Positions 34,143-46,100 of a DNA stretch of 64,000 nucleotides are shown in pieces. Under the pieces are notes generated by a model. That model was given only the letters and a program-made list of their open reading frames with translations, was not told the DNA's origin and did not search any database. Numbering within the stretch: position 1 is the first letter of the stretch; every line of letters begins with the position of its first letter. This DNA is from Pyrrhosoma nymphula (lineage: Eukaryota; Arthropoda; Insecta; Odonata; Coenagrionidae). The stretch lies in assembly GCA_963573305.1 (NCBI GenBank), contig OY754336.1, positions 1,178,001 to 1,242,000 of the forward strand, given 5' to 3'. The position numbers and the translations under genes were made by a program.

Positions 34143-35124
34143 CAGGGTCCGTTCAATAAGTATCGGGACTGGTTTCAAAAATCAAAATTTATTGCAGTTT
34201 TCATTACAATTACTTAATAATCTTCAAAATACATTCCTCCTGCATCGATACACTTAGTTTGGCGCGTCTGCCACTCGTCAAAAGCCCGCTGGAAGTCGGT
34301 TTTCGGAATACTGTTGAGAGCCTTTGTCGTCGCCGCTTGAACCGCCTCGATGGCGTCGAACCGATATCCTTTGAGCTCTCTTTTTATTCGCGGAAACTAG
34401 AAAAAGTCAGGTGGAGCCAGGTCGGGGCTGTAGGGGGGGTGAGGCAAGGTTGCCATGCCGAATTTTGTCAGAAGCTGCCGCACAACAATCGCACCGTGGC
34501 ACTTCACCACCCGCGACCCGCGGCATTTCAACCCGCGACAGTTTTTGTTCCTCGCTCAAGACTTTCGGCACCAGCTTCGCGCACACTTTCCTCATCAAGA
34601 TTCTTTGTTACAATGGTGTGGACGGTTCCGACTGAAAGACCAGTCTCCTCACTGATAAGGGCGATGGTTAAACGCCTCTCAGAGTCCAAAACCTTTTTCC
34701 CTTTGGCCACCTGAGCATCGGTTCGAGCGGTCGTCGGGCATCCGACCCGGTGCTCGTCTTCGACGAGCTCCCGGCCTTCCTTAAACATTTTGTGCCACTC
34801 AAAAACTCTTGTGCGGCTTAAGGCATCATCCCCATAAGCCTGTTTAATGAGTTCAAGGGTCTCTGATGCGGATTTCCCGAGTTTAACGCAAAACTTCACA
34901 GCGTAGCGTTGCTCGACGGTGCGCTCCATGCTGGCATGACGACACCACAAAAAATCACGTCACAAAAATCCACCTCCTGTCTCAACGCATGCCCGGAGGC
35001 GACTGAACTAAAGTGCGCCTGAGTGGTGGGGGACCCCTCTACCAAACCAATTGGTCGGACGCCCATCCACCCCATCGGTCGAGGCTACAGCAAACCAGTC
35101 CCGATACTTATTGAACGGACCCTG
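34143..35124 (-). mobile_element. Mariner element, internally deleted (982 bp)
   Basis: Perfect terminal inverted repeats of at least 33 bp begin CAGGGTCCGTTCAATAAGTA at both ends, each flanked by TA (34141-34142, 35125-35126), the Tc1/mariner target duplication. Full mariners are near 1.3 kb, so about 300 bp are missing. The intact ends could still be mobilised by an active relative; that is inference. Confidence 0.93.
34218..34929 (-). pseudogene. Mariner transposase, frameshifted, catalytic core deleted
   Basis: Starts MERTVEQRYAVKFCVKLGKS, a helix-turn-helix DNA-binding domain with a typical FEWHKMFKEGRE...DEHRVG linker and LISEETGLSVGTVHTIVTK. One frameshift near 34615 moves the reading to RKVCAKLVPKVLSEEQ. 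The frame then jumps to the C-terminal YSPDLAPPDFF and ELKGYRFDAIEAVQAA...GGMYFEDY. The central part with the first two catalytic aspartates is missing, so no active enzyme is made. Confidence 0.88.
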
Positions 35125-35126
35125 TA

Positions 35127-36055
35127 TATCCACCATATTCGATGCAATAATACCAAAGAACTCCGTTCCTCATCACTTGCAAATAATAGTGATACATAGG
35201 TTATTAAGTATCAGCATGTCTCAATTTCATTTTGACGATGAGCTCAACATTATTAAATGTATCGCAATACTGAATGGTAGTGATACTAATTTGATTTTGA
35301 AATTGCTAAGTCGTTCACAGACAAAGCAAATGTTAAAAATTATAACCACCATTCAGAATAATATGTATAGGCCGTCTTGCTGGTACAAGTTACCATTCAT
35401 TAGAAATTGTCATACAAATCATGTTATGTCATTCCCGCTGATAAGAACAGTGTGTCACAATCAGTTTAGCATTTGAAAATTACTTTTTAATTCCAAAGAT
35501 GAATACTGAAAATTACAGAAAAGTGGTGTATACAAAGTAAATCGTGAATATTGTACCTAATTATGTATACATTAGCCAAACCAGAAGGAAATTTTTGACG
35601 AGGGTAATTGAACACAACTGCTTGTATGAATGGTGATGAAACATTTGTGTGACAGCAATAATGGTGTGCTTTCGGTCCAATAAGTGTACATTGTATGGGC
35701 AAGGGGAGAAAGTTGGACTTCCTTGAACAATTCGAAATCATTAATACCCCAATTAATTTAACTTATTGAACAACCAAGTGTTTAAAACCCACTCCTAAAC
35801 GTTCGCCCCCTTTCACCCCCTTACTCCATTTCCACTTGATGTAACCAAACCTTGATCAAACTTCGTTTAATACTTCTGATTCTCCGACCTTCCAAAAAGA
35901 ACACTCCCATACCCCATCCCCCCATGACTAACCCACCTCCCTCCCCTCCCTTCTTCCAATTTGGTGAATATATAGGGATGTTCTCAAATGAAAAAACCCT
36001 GAAAATGTGCCGAAAACATGGTCGGGTTTGTGTAAAATAGAAGTGTGAAATAGAA
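35127..36055. other. No gene recognised
   Basis: A 141-codon open frame spans the mariner right end (35051-35476) but crosses the terminal repeat and shows no family signature, so I leave it out. Confidence 0.4.
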
Positions 36056-36059
36056 CGAA

Positions 36060-36784
36060 GTGTCTCATTTAACTGTGTTTGTTACTTTCGTTTTCCACAT
36101 GATTACGCCTGACACTTTCGCTAACGTAGGTGTAATGGTTGGAGATATGAAAATGCGAGCACTATTATATGAGATGATGCAGTGTTGTTGTCTGATAGCC
36201 CACTGGAATTACAAGGGCTCCTGGTTAACTTTTTTGAAGCAACAAGGATAATGGATTTGAGGATAAACGCGTCAAAGACCAAAGTACATAGTAGTTTTTG
36301 ATATGGAGAGTGACAAGAATGATTGCATGATGAGGGTAAATTATGAAGTAATCAAATAAGTAGACAATTTTGTATATCTTTGCCAAATGTTTACGAAAGA
36401 TAGAAGGATGGAATTAAGAGATTAAGAGTCGGTCGAATATCAGAAGGAAAGTCGTTGGCAGTACGTGGAGCATATCTATAAATGAGTTTTTGCCTAGGGA
36501 AACAAAAATTGCAGTGTGCAAAAGTGTTCTTCTGCCGACGTTATTGAATGGCAGTGAAACATGGGTATGTCAGGATAAGCATAGGAGTAGGCTAAATGTA
36601 GTGGGAATATGGGGTACCGGAGAAGTTTTTGTGGCAAAAGTAGGATGGATAGATAGGGTGAGGAATGCGTGGGTCTTGAAAGAATGTGGGTTGGATGCTC
36701 TTATAATGGACAAAGGTGTGTGCTTTGTTGGGTTGACTATGTTCAGAGAAGGGATGTGAGTCAAATGAGAGAATGAGGCATATA
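36060..36784 (+). pseudogene. LINE relic, interrupted by RTE-like insertion
   Basis: Plus-strand pieces read NVGVMVGDMKMRALLYEMMQ (a damaged YADD box), then SPLELQG-like, VDNFVYLCQM, AVCKSVLLPTLLNGSETWVCQDKHRSRLN and GWIDRVRNAWVLKECGLDAL. It is the same family as 28.9 and 33.4 kb, with several frameshifts. Its 3' side is split by the next element, with an 18-bp duplication. Confidence 0.75.
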
Positions 36785-36802
36785 TATGATATAACCCTTT
36801 AC

Positions 36803-37623
36803 TTACTTACTCTTACTCCCAGGGCCATCCATATTTTAGGTGATATTTAGCCACATCAACAAATCCCCTCCACCTGGATTGATCTTCTGCCTCTCTTTCT
36901 GTTGCTCCAATATTTTGCATATTCGTTCTCACTTAGTCCCACCATCTTAGCCGTGATCTTCCCCGGGGTCTTCTTCCTTCAGGAATCCCATTTAGTACCT
37001 CCTTCAGCAGACATCCCTCGTCTTTCCTCAGAATATGTCCAGCCCACCTGATTCTTCTTGACTTTATTACACTTGTTATGTCTGGATTTTTATATAGATT
37101 CCTGATTTCTCTGTTGTGTTTTTTTCTCCATTGTCCTTCTTTGTATGTGGGCCCATAGATTTTCCGCAATATCTTATCCTCGAACACTATTAGTTTTTTC
37201 TCATCCTTCCTCAACAGCCTCCATGTTTCGGATACATAGAGTAGTACTGGGGATATTATTGTTTTATAGTCTAATTTTGGTTTTGTGTGACAGGGCTTTA
37301 GAAGATTGAATTCCGTTGCATGCATGTAGACATCTGTTGGCGAGGTTTAACCTGTTTCTTATTTCTGGCTCTTCCATATTGTCATTTGTTATAATTACTC
37401 CTAAATATTTAAAATGGTCTACTTTTTCAAATGTATACCCATCTATTTACAGAGGACCTGTATTTCCATTTTGGCATCTTGAAAAATGCATGTATTTAGT
37501 TTTTGTATAATTTATTTTCAGTCCTATTTTTTCAATTTCCTTCATAAATACATTTATCAACATTGTTAAATCTTCTAAACTTTCTGTGAATATCACTACG
37601 TTGTCTGCAAAGGCTTAAACGTT
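36803..37623 (-). mobile_element. RTE-like LINE, 5'-truncated, with 18-bp target duplication
   Basis: Minus-strand translation begins in the RT active site (AFADNVVIFTESLEDL), then KINYTKTKYMHF, FKYLGVIITND, SPVLLYVSETWRLLRKDEKK, FEDKILRKIYGP, RRIRWAGHILRKD, PEGRRPRGRSRLRWWD and a WR..V..AK 3' end. It finishes in a GTAA-type tandem tail at 36803-36815. Flanks 36785-36802 and 37624-37641 are identical 18-mers (TATGATATAACCCTTTAC). The catalytic aspartate pair reads FADN, not YADD. The clean duplication marks a single target-primed insertion. Confidence 0.88.
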
Positions 37624-37641
37624 TATGATATAACCCTTTAC

Positions 37642-38125
37642 GACCTCAAATTTTTTTCTCATAAAATTTATTTTTATTTTTACTGATTATGTTGAACAGG
37701 CATCTTTTGTCGTGGAAAAAATAATTTTAAAAATTACATTTATTGAATTAGCTTATAATTACACCCTCAGGTTTGTGAGGGACAGGTTTTACCAGAGTTT
37801 TCGCCAAAAGAAATAACCATCACGATTGTGATGCTTAGGCATTTATTGGGCCTGAAATCACTTCGTAAAAGGAACATAGATAATGCAAATAAAATAAAAA
37901 TAATATTTATTAAAGACAAACATACATGCAGAATAATTATGGTGTCCAATTACATGACTGACATGAAAATCTGCTATGTTAGGAATACAAATCTTCTTTT
38001 TGATGAAATCCCTGGTGAAAATAAACCGCGACAGGCAGCGTGACAATAATGTGCTGCACATTTATTAGGATACTGTATTAGTCACAGTGTATGCACACTG
38101 TGCGCACAGTGTGCTCCCTTAAAAG
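37642..38125. other. No gene seen
   Basis: AT-rich, with TGCACACTGTGCGCACAGTGTG-type alternating words near 38090-38112 and no coding support. Confidence 0.35.
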
Positions 38126-38825
38126 AAAAGAGAGAATGGTTTGAGAGGAAGGGGTAGACCGTGTAAGAGGCCGTTCAAGTATTACGTAAGACGATTTTTG
38201 CCATTTTTGACCCCCTCCCCCTATGTAAGACAATGTAAGATTTTCCCAAACCTCCCTCAGTCTTACTTAAGACGATAGATATTTGTATCCACTCTTCATT
38301 AAATGCTCTCTTTCTGCGGTTTCATATTTCCACAGAAGCCATCGTACAGTTTTGAGTACTGGATATCGTATAATTATGCAGTGTTGGAGTACCACTTTCA
38401 TTGAGCATGGCGGTAATGTAGCTAGCCAGTCAGGCGACAGAAGAGGAGCATTGATGCAGCTGTGGGATTACGGAAATTACGCTATTTACGAGCGGATGCT
38501 CCATATCACTGCTAAATTTCATTTGGAAACGATACAATGTTTCAAGATGGACAAAAATCTTACGTAAATTGGTTCCACACCCCCTGCCCCCCCCCCCCCC
38601 CCCCCTACATAAAACAATGCAAGATGATACCAACCCCCCACCCCCAAAAACGTCTTACGCAATACTTGAATGACCCCTAAGTCATGGGTAAACATTGAGG
38701 AAGAGTCTCTATAGAGGAAGTAGTCTTTTAGAATAGGAGTACATGTACGAAGCAATGAATGAGTGTTAGAGAAGCAAAAGTGGTTTGTAAGGATTTGGAA
38801 TCATGGAGGATATTATTAAAATGGA
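38126..38825 (+). pseudogene. LINE 3' tail split by a MITE
   Basis: The left piece 38126-38166 (ENGLRGRGRPCK-like) and right piece 38681-38825 (SWVNIEEESL-like, then the AT-rich tail) join across the MITE to give the usual RGRGRP.KSW motif at the end of this LINE family. No other domains remain. Confidence 0.6.
38167..38677. mobile_element. Harbinger-type MITE, 511 bp
   Basis: Ends GAGGCCGTTCAAGTATTACG and GGGGTCATTCAAGTATTGCG (right, reverse complement) continue into CGTAAGACG. Flanks 38164-38166 and 38678-38680 are TAA, the 3-bp T-A-type duplication of PIF/Harbinger elements. It lies within a LINE motif that becomes continuous when the MITE is removed. No coding capacity; a C19 run lies at 38587-38605. 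Confidence 0.75.
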
Positions 38826-39095
38826 GCTAGTTATTTTTATACCAATCTAGGTTTCAACTCAGTCGTTCCCAAAAACCTTTTGTTGTGAAGTAATCTCAAA
38901 GACTTAACTGATCTTTGGAATTACCCCAGTCTACTTTCTTTGTTTTCGTAATCCCTCTCATCCTTCTTGTCATACTCCGTCGTGTTGTGGGTCTAGGTGT
39001 GACTATGCAGGAAAACGTGCACCGAAGGAACGAGAGATATATAATTTGCCAAGGCACAAATTTTGAACCTGCAGGACTCTGTAGGCAGTGGGCAC

Positions 39096-41609
39096 TAGGG
39101 ATGAGCATCGATGGCAGATGTTTCAGAAACCGATAGTTAGCATCCGATGGTCGATGATTTGCCATCGATAGTTTGTCACCGATGTTCTCACACTATCGTT
39201 GGTCTTTCATCGATGGTTACCATCGATGTTTTTTCAAGTACTTCATTCAATTGATTATCTTCTCATGAAATTTTCAAGTTTAAGCGAAGATGCCTCCAAA
39301 GAGTTTGTATTAGAGACACTTTTCCAAACTTTATGAAAAAAGTGCAAAGTGTAATTACTGTAGGAAAGTAATCAAAACATCAGGGAACGTATCGAATTTA
39401 AAATGTCATTTGGAAAGCGTTCATAAGAACATTCTTAAAATGAGGAAAAATCTAGACCCACGTAGCTCTCCACAAGCTAAGGATGATGCCGATGTTCAAC
39501 AGTGAGATCCTTCATGGTCAACATCTTCTGGTAACATTTCCTCATAACAAGAGTCTTGCACTGTTCAAAAGTCTGTTGCTTCAATGATTAAAAGAATTGA
39601 GTACATTTAAGGAGGAAGATTCAATGAGAAGGTAACTCAAGCCATTTTCTATATGATTTGTAGAGATTTTGGACCTTTAAGTGTTGTGGAACGACCTGGT
39701 TTTGTACCCCTAATGAAAACTATGGCACCTCACTACACCTTACCAAGCAGGTTTACCTTTAAAAGGCTGGTAAATGACAAATATGACATGCTGAAAGATT
39801 ATATGAAGAGAAAGTTAATGAATAAAAATTGTACCTTCACGACTGATACGTGGACGGACATTCAGATGCACAGTTTTCTTAGTTTGACCGTCCACTTTCT
39901 TGACGGTGACACAAATTTTAAATTATTTTCTGGAAACCTTGGTATGATTCACCTAGAGGAGAACCACACGAGTGAATACCTGGCTGAAAAGCTTAGATCC
40001 ATGTGTGAGGAATGGGAAAAAAACTGAGAATGTTACAGCTGTGGTAACAGATAATACAGCCAACATTTTAAGGGCTGTAGGTCTTGCATTTGGTGCTAAA
40101 AAGCATATACCGTGTTTCGCCCACACATTAAACATTGTTGCTCAAAGATGCTTGGAATGTAACAAAGATGCAACTGGATATTATCGATAAAGTGAAGGCA
40201 ATTGTAGCTTGGTTCAAGCATAGTGTGGTGGCAAGTGACGAGTTGAGAAGTAGGAGTGAGAAAAAACTAATTCAGAGTGTCCCTATCTGATGGAACTCTA
40301 CCTACCAGATGCTGGAACGGTTCCTTGAGCTTCGACCCCACATTAACGAAATAATAAACAGATACACCTCAGCCCCAGTTTATGGTACCTTCTGCTGAAA
40401 TCGAAGATGTCGGCAAACTATGTGAAATTTTGCAGCCTTTGGATTCCACAACTAAAGAAATAAGTGGAGAAAACTACTTGACCAGTAGTCTAGCCATTCC
40501 AGTGGCTAATATATAACGGCAGGTAAATTGTAAAAAATTCTTCCCAAAAGAGCTGTTGGGAAAAAATTTCCCAAAGAAATGGTGGAAGAATTTAGAAAGA
40601 GATTTGGGCTGATAGACTAGCACCTCCCTCGCTGTTAGCAGTATCGATGATAATGGATCCGAGATTTATGAATATTTAGGGTTCAGTTGCCCTAGCCAAA
40701 CATCTGAGGTATATTGATAACCAAATAAAATCCAATTATGCCAAACAGGATGCATTGAGGTCATCGTCTGATTCTGATACTCAAGGTGAAATGTTTAAGG
40801 TCGATACTTCATTAAACTATTCCTCAATAAATACCTTCAGTTATTAACGTCGGAGTGCATTTTTTTCAGGAAAAGACTGGTGGGACTTTAATTAGAGACC
40901 ACAACAAATATATTCAAAATAAATGGAGAAAACTGGACCATGGAGAGACTGACTTTGAGCATTTTTATTCAGAGTTGGGTCTATACCTAAGCAAGTAGAA
41001 ATTACTACAAATCATTTCCATTTCATTATCAATATATGTATTTCTCTTTTCGATTATTTTTACTTTTATTTTAGAGGCACCTGTTGAAAAAATAGAACAA
41101 AATCCTCTGACATTTTGGGCTCAAATGTCTACAACATACCCATTACTTTCTGAGGTAGCAAAAATATATTTAACTATGGTTGTTACATCGGTGCCGTCTG
41201 AGTGCTTGTTTTCAAAATTAAAGCAGACCAGTTGATTAGCAAGATGAGGAATAGGCTAGAAGGGAAACTGACCTCCAAGCTAATCTTGTTAAATTCATTT
41301 AAAGATGATTTGTGGTCACTAATTTTTGTGAACACTTTTCCGCTCCTAATACATTTTATATGCAATCTATTTTTTTTCGGTATTTTTTTGCAAACATTTT
41401 CCAATTTAATTTTCACAACCTTCCTAGTGTATCTACTCGGTTATAATACTGAAATTTTTGGAATGTTCATAGGAAGGTCTAATAAATGTGTACGTGATTA
41501 TAATGATGCAGATTAATATATAATTTCTTTAATTATGCATTGAAAATTAAAACCTGTAATTTATCACCGATGTCAACTATCGATGGTTTCCTTTCAATGC
41601 TCATCCCTA
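39096..41609 (+). mobile_element. hAT transposon, 2,514 bp, decayed
   Basis: Terminal repeats TAGGGATGAGCAT are exact at both ends. Flanks 39088-39095 (GTGGGCAC) and 41610-41617 (ATGGGCAC) match at 7 of 8 bases, the hAT duplication size. Subterminal DNA on the left is packed with ATCGATGG/CCATCGAT words, probable transposase sites, and a similar word precedes the right end. Confidence 0.9.
39290..41240 (+). pseudogene. hAT (ZBED-type) transposase, broken
   Basis: Order of motifs: a BED zinc finger (AKCNYCRKVIKT...NLKCHLESVH) near 39340-39425; the RNase H-like core with FTTDTWTDIQMHSFLSLTVH at about 39837-39897; VTAVVTDNTANILRAVG after a frameshift near 40020 and CFAHTLNIVAQRC; and the hATC dimerisation motif NPLTFWAQMSTTYPLLSEVA with TSVPSECLFSK at 41100-41220. 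Several stops and at least two frameshifts (stops near 39505, 39610, 40600) prevent one protein. ZBED/hAT enzymes cut and paste DNA. Confidence 0.85.
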
Positions 41610-41617
41610 ATGGGCAC

Positions 41618-42721
41618 AGTTAGGCGTACGGGACAGTGAGCTGTTAACACTGTTAATTTCGGCCGTCGAATATTTGTGTAGTTAGCACGGTTAGTGCTGT
41701 GGAAGATAGTTAGTAATCGGGTGCTTCAGCGTGTCAGCATGACTCTAAAAGTCGTAAATTCTGCCAATAACAGGTGTTTTTCGCAAAAAGAAATTCAGCT
41801 GGCGAGACGAAAGCTCACCTTTACCACAAATGCTATCAGTGTCATCAACTAAAAGTGAAATTGTTCATGTCGACCGCAAATTGGAAGGAGAGAGTACCTT
41901 ACATATTAACTTCACAACCTTGAAGGTAATAACGGTAATAATGAAATTGGCAGTACTTGGATATAATCTATAGGAGATGGGAGTGCGTGGATATATAGCA
42001 TGGAGACGATCGGATGGACAGCCGATTCCCTTCCCAGAAAAAAAATGATCAAGAGGGCTTGAGCGTGTATTATTTTGATTGCAGTGCCAATGTTTATAAA
42101 CTCAAAGTTGACTCAGAGCAATCAAAGATGCATTGCCTAATAGTGAGTCCGCATTTCTAAATACCAGAGAGTGAAGTAAATTCATGGGTTTTTATATTTG
42201 CTTTGATATTTTGCCATTTGTTGCTGTGAAATAAGTCAGTCAATGTTTTTTCTCAAAGTATAATGCAAAAATTTGTAGAACAATTGCTCTTGTATCATCT
42301 GCTTGGGGTTTTTTAAATAATAAATTAGTGTTTGTTAGAAATGCTGATTTAGCATGATATTTTCATTACCTATTATAATTTTATAGTTAATCTGTCACTA
42401 CCTATTTTACCTGTCCATTCTCCTTGACTTTTAGAGTAGTATTCTAAATGACACCTAATAATTGGGCATGAATGTCAATGAAAATCTATGACGCTCGATG
42501 TTGGTAGTGTAACTACACCTATAGGGATCCTTGAAATTTAAAAAAAGCCTTAGAAGCTGAGAGTAAGGTATTAATGTAATCCTACAGTCGTCCTTCATTG
42601 AAAATAGTAATGATGTATTTACCATTTTCTTTGACTTAGTATTCTTACACTGTGGTCAATGAGGGATAGATTGTGTCTGCATTGCTCTAAAAGGGTGCCA
42701 TATAAAGCTCATGTTCCCATG
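41618..42721. other. No gene seen
   Basis: Intronic AT-rich sequence between the hAT and Copia elements, without coding or repeat signals I can support. Confidence 0.4.
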
Positions 42722-42726
42722 CGTAG

Positions 42727-42971
42727 TGTTAAAAATAGGTTTCCAGCCGCAATAATTTTTATCTCCCTAACTACTGCGGATGGATAGGATTGCAATCATA
42801 TAAGTTCAATGACAAACCACACTGCTTGAATGCTGAAACGAGACTGACTTTATTTTATTCGTTCGTCACCTTTCTCCAACGACCAAAAACAAATGAGAAA
42901 CATAATGCATGTAAATTCAAATCATTCCAACACAGATGTTCATTATTTATGAAACTTAACGCATTATAACA
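42727..42971 (-). repeat. 3' LTR of Copia element
   Basis: 245 bp, TG...CA on the + strand. In element orientation it is the 3' LTR, preceded by the polypurine tract. Short LTRs of this size are usual for Copia elements. Confidence 0.95.
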
Positions 42972-42980
42972 CCTCCCCTC
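42972..42980 (-). promoter_or_regulatory. Polypurine tract of Copia element
   Basis: On the element strand GAGGGGAGG directly abuts the 3' LTR, where plus-strand DNA synthesis would be primed. Confidence 0.8.
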
Positions 42981-43121
42981 GTTATTTTACTTAAATAATG
43001 CATCATAATCTTACACACATTTATGAACAAACGATCATTGCAAAAACAAAGTAAATGAGAACTACAATTAGCATTCAAACAGAAGACAAACAAACTTTAC
43101 CAAGAGATCAGGCATCTACAT

Positions 43122-46100
43122 TTACTTTAAACCCAACATATCAGAAAATAATCTGGTTCTTGGTCCAGGTAAAGATTTTGTCAGTATATCTGCAATATTT
43201 TCTGCTGATGAAACATACTTAAAAACTAACCCTCCACATGCTATCTGCTCTCTGATGAAGTGAAACTTGACATTGATATGTTTACTTCTATCAGACACTG
43301 AATTGTTCTCAGCAATACACATTGCCCCTTGATTGTCTACATTGACGGCACAAGGGGTAGAAACAAATGCACATAAATTAATCTCCTGCAGGAATGCTTT
43401 CAACCACACTACCTCAGTGACAGCCTCATACATAGAAATATACTCTGCGTGTGTTGTAGAGGTTGCAACACACCCTTGCTTTTTACTTCTCCAGATGACA
43501 GCTGCCCCAGCTAACTTAAACACATAGCCAGAGATGGACTTGGCATCAGCTTTATCATTGGCCCAATCTGCATCTGCATACACGTCTATAGGTCTACCAG
43601 TCCTGGAGTAGTGCAGAGCATACCCCCTTGTCCCCTTTAAGTATCGGAACACATGCTTCACACGCTTCCAATCTCCCTTGGTTGGTTTCTCACAGTGCTG
43701 ACTCAATTTGCACACAGCATTGGCAATATCTGGCCTAGTTCCTCCTGAAAGAAACAAAAGACAACCAATCGCCTTGCGATAAAGGCGAGTGTCAAAAATA
43801 GCTTCATCATTTTCATTCATGTCCCTTGTAACATTCCCCATCTCTAGTGGAGTAGTAACAGCCTTACACTCAGACATATTAAACATGCTTAAAACACTGT
43901 CAACATATGCCTCTTGGCTAACAATCAAAACATCATTCGTCCTTGTCACACTGAGAGATAACAAACTTTTTATCTCTCCAAGGTCCTTGACTTTAACTTG
44001 TCTGGCTAACTCACATTTAAAGTCTTCAATACTTCTTTTCTCTCCAACCATCAACATATCATCCACATACACTCCCACAATAATACCACTTCCCTTGTAA
44101 ACACAAGGGTCAGACACACATCGTAATAAACCCATCTTCAACAAGCATCCATTCAAAAAATTGTTCCAGTTCCTCCCAGACTGTTTCAGTCCATAAACAC
44201 TTTTAAACAAATTATACACAAAATATCGAGGGCTTCTACCTGGTTCAGGAAAACATGGTGCTTGCTCCATGTACACAGTTTCATCAAGAGGACAATTAAG
44301 ATACGCCCCGACTACATCTAATTGCTGAATATCCCAACCCTTTTCAATCGCTGCAGCCATCAGGACTCTAATTGTTTTCCTCTGGATAACAGGACTGAAG
44401 GTCTCAAAATAATCCACTCCTTCCACTTGACGATAACCTAGGGCAACCAACCTTGCCTTGAATCTTGTATTCCCATATTCATTCCTTTTGGTAGTAAACA
44501 CCCACTTACTACCAACTACATTACCTCCCAAGGGCCTCTCTACCACTTCCCATGTCCCTTGTTCCCTCATGTGGTTGAGTTCTTCTTCCATCGAAGCCCT
44601 CCACTGGGATGCATGGGATCCTTGAAGAGCCTCCTCAGCAGTCTCAGGGATCTGGACGTCAGTGCACGTGGTGTGCACAAGGTTGCAGCATTGGCATGTC
44701 CTTGGGATCCTTTCTCTGATGGACCTCCTTAGTCCAGCCTCTTCTTCCCTCGCAGGAACATGGTGTTCATCCTCCCCTGGAATTGGATGCACCTCCTCCC
44801 CTTGAACTGGAAACTCCTCCTCCCCTGGAACCGGAAGCACCTCCTCCCCTGGAGCCGGAAGAACCTCCTCCCCTTGAGCCAGAAGCACCTCCTCCCCTGA
44901 GGCAGGCTCATCTTCTACCATAAGCCATTCAATAGGCAGAGCTGCACCCGACTCCTCAAGGTGAAACGGCTGCCCAGGACTACCTCTCATCTTTCCTGGG
45001 AAGACGTTCTCCCTAAAGATTACATCCCTGCTCACTATCACCTTTTGTTCTCTCAGGTTCCATAAACGGTACCCTTTGATTCCTTCCTGGTAACCCAACA
45101 TCACACATTCCACTGCACGAGGGCCAAGCTTACCCTCTTTCAATGGAACCCACGCCCAAGCCTGACAACCAAAAACCCTTAAATGTGCTACATCAGAATC
45201 ATTCACTTTCCTACCATTCCAAAGTTCAAATGGAATGCCACCCCCAATGGCTGATGTCGGGCATAAACTCCTCGTATAGCAGGCAGTTGACAATGCCTCG
45301 CCCCAGAAGTGATGAGACAAGCCGGATCTTAACAGAAGACATCTGGTTACATTCATAAGGGTTTGGTTGAGACGCTCAGCTGTACCATTCTGTTGCGGTG
45401 TATATGGCACTGAGAGCCTATGAAGAATTCCACTCGCTTCCAGATGCATTTTGAAGGAAGCACCAGTATATTCACCTCCATTGTCGGATTGAAATTCTTT
45501 AATTTTCTTTCCCTTTTCTTGTTCTACTCTGCACTGGAATTTCTTGAAGGTTTCAAATACATCACCTTTCTTGTGGATTGGGATGGCCCATGCGAAGTGT
45601 GAATACTCGTCAATGAAGGTGCAGAAGTACCTGTTTCCCCCAATCGTTGCTGGTGTGATTGGTCCCACAACATCAGAATGTACTCGATCAAGTACTTCCC
45701 CTGCCTTCTCTTTTGAGCACTTAGGAAATTTCATTCTCCTCATTTTTCCCTGGATGCACACATTGCACTCTCCTGGCAGTCCCCCTTCAACGTTTACATA
45801 TGACAACTTTTTCATCGTAGCTTCATTAAGATGACCCAGGCAATCGTGCCAGGTTGAGAAGGACACACGGGATGCCTTCTGGTGTCCTCTTAATTCGGCT
45901 TTCAAACTTTCCACGGTTACTCCACCAGCAGTTGTTACATAATAAAGTCGACCTACCCTCTGTGCCTTGAAGATTAAATTATTACTTTCCAATATCTTAG
46001 CCTCTCCACCATAGGCCACAATCTTCAATCCTTTTTCTTCAAGCATGCCTTGGGAAATAAGGTTATCCTGTAAACTGGGGACGTACAATACCTCACTAAA

